DNA of 7,131 nt. Origin: Bacteroidales bacterium UBA4073. Lineage in GTDB: Bacteria > Bacteroidota > Bacteroidia > Bacteroidales > Tenuifilaceae. The translations under genes were made by a program, and so were the position numbers. Position 1 is the first letter of the stretch. Each line of letters begins with the position of its first letter. Below, piece by piece: positions 7,080 to 7,131 of the stretch. The notes beneath the pieces were generated by a model, which saw nothing but the letters and a program-made list of their open reading frames with translations, did no database searches and was not told the origin of the DNA. Where the stretch lies: the NCBI GenBank assembly GCA_002383425.1, contig DFYV01000113.1:4342-11472 (forward strand). Direction: 5' to 3'.

Positions 7080-7131
7080 GTTGTTCGTTGTTCGTAAAAA
7101 TAGGTGATAGTTGATGGTTGATAGTTGATGG
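7080..7131. repeat. short tandem heptamer repeats, GTTGNNN type
   Basis: Two neighbouring tandem arrays share a 7-base period and a GTTG core. At 7080-7094 there are two copies of GTTGTTC plus one base. At 7106-7131 there are about 3.7 copies of GATRGTT, with A and G alternating at the fourth position, so it also reads as a nearly doubled 14-mer. GTTG recurs at 7080, 7087, 7110, 7117 and 7124; the gap between arrays shifts the phase by two bases. The array reaches the window end and may continue. It is non-coding as far as visible. From memory, similar heptamers occur between genes in other Bacteroidetes genomes; their role is unknown to me. Confidence 0.75.

Larger units (their letters stand above)
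6793..7131. other. non-coding region upstream of parE
   Basis: These 339 bases hold no credible gene on either strand. Besides the two promoter candidates and the GGAG site, they contain an A9-GC-A7 run (6934-6951, a T-run on the coding strand) followed by T6 at 6957-6962, so that A7 and T6 could pair around a GGTCA loop. There are two AATATAG copies at 7031-7037 and 7041-7047, exactly ten bases apart, a small hairpin ATAAC/GTTAT at 7059-7073, and the heptamer array from 7080. No tRNA, riboswitch or strong terminator was recognised. The next gene to the right lies outside the window. Confidence 0.6.

Overview
The window is a stretch of chromosomal housekeeping DNA, almost certainly from a Bacteroidetes bacterium (Bacteroidales or a related order). 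The evidence is the style of the topoisomerase IV and shikimate kinase proteins, promoter-like sites matching the Bacteroidetes -7 consensus TAnnTTTG, weak or absent Shine-Dalgarno sequences at most starts, and AT-rich gaps between genes of moderate GC. I see no mobile element, CRISPR array, tRNA, rRNA or phage gene.

All four genes lie on the minus strand. In transcription order (right to left) they are: parE (topoisomerase IV ATPase/TOPRIM subunit, 6792-4876); parC (topoisomerase IV cleavage subunit, 4849-2195), 26 bases downstream and almost certainly in the same operon; aroK (shikimate kinase, 2075-1563) after a 119-base gap with its own possible promoter; and an MltD-like lytic transglycosylase with a LysM domain (1446-121) after a 116-base gap with a good promoter match. 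The right flank (6793-7131) is non-coding. It holds two possible parE promoters, homopolymer tracts, small direct and inverted repeats, and a heptamer repeat array that runs off the window. The left flank (1-120) is non-coding and begins with 13 bases resembling the edge of a widespread intergenic repeat; no clear stem-loop terminator follows the transglycosylase gene.

ParE and ParC form the A2B2 topoisomerase IV that separates linked daughter chromosomes. AroK performs the fifth step of the shikimate pathway to chorismate. The transglycosylase cuts peptidoglycan in the periplasm. The last two have no evident functional link to topoisomerase IV, and the spacing suggests separate or partly separate transcription.

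I found no convincing undescribed system. The points most worth a second look are a beta-clamp-binding-like hexapeptide at the very C-terminus of ParC, a non-serine residue at the main quinolone-contact position of ParC, a promoter that overlaps a misleading N-terminal extension of the transglycosylase frame, and the repeats at both edges.
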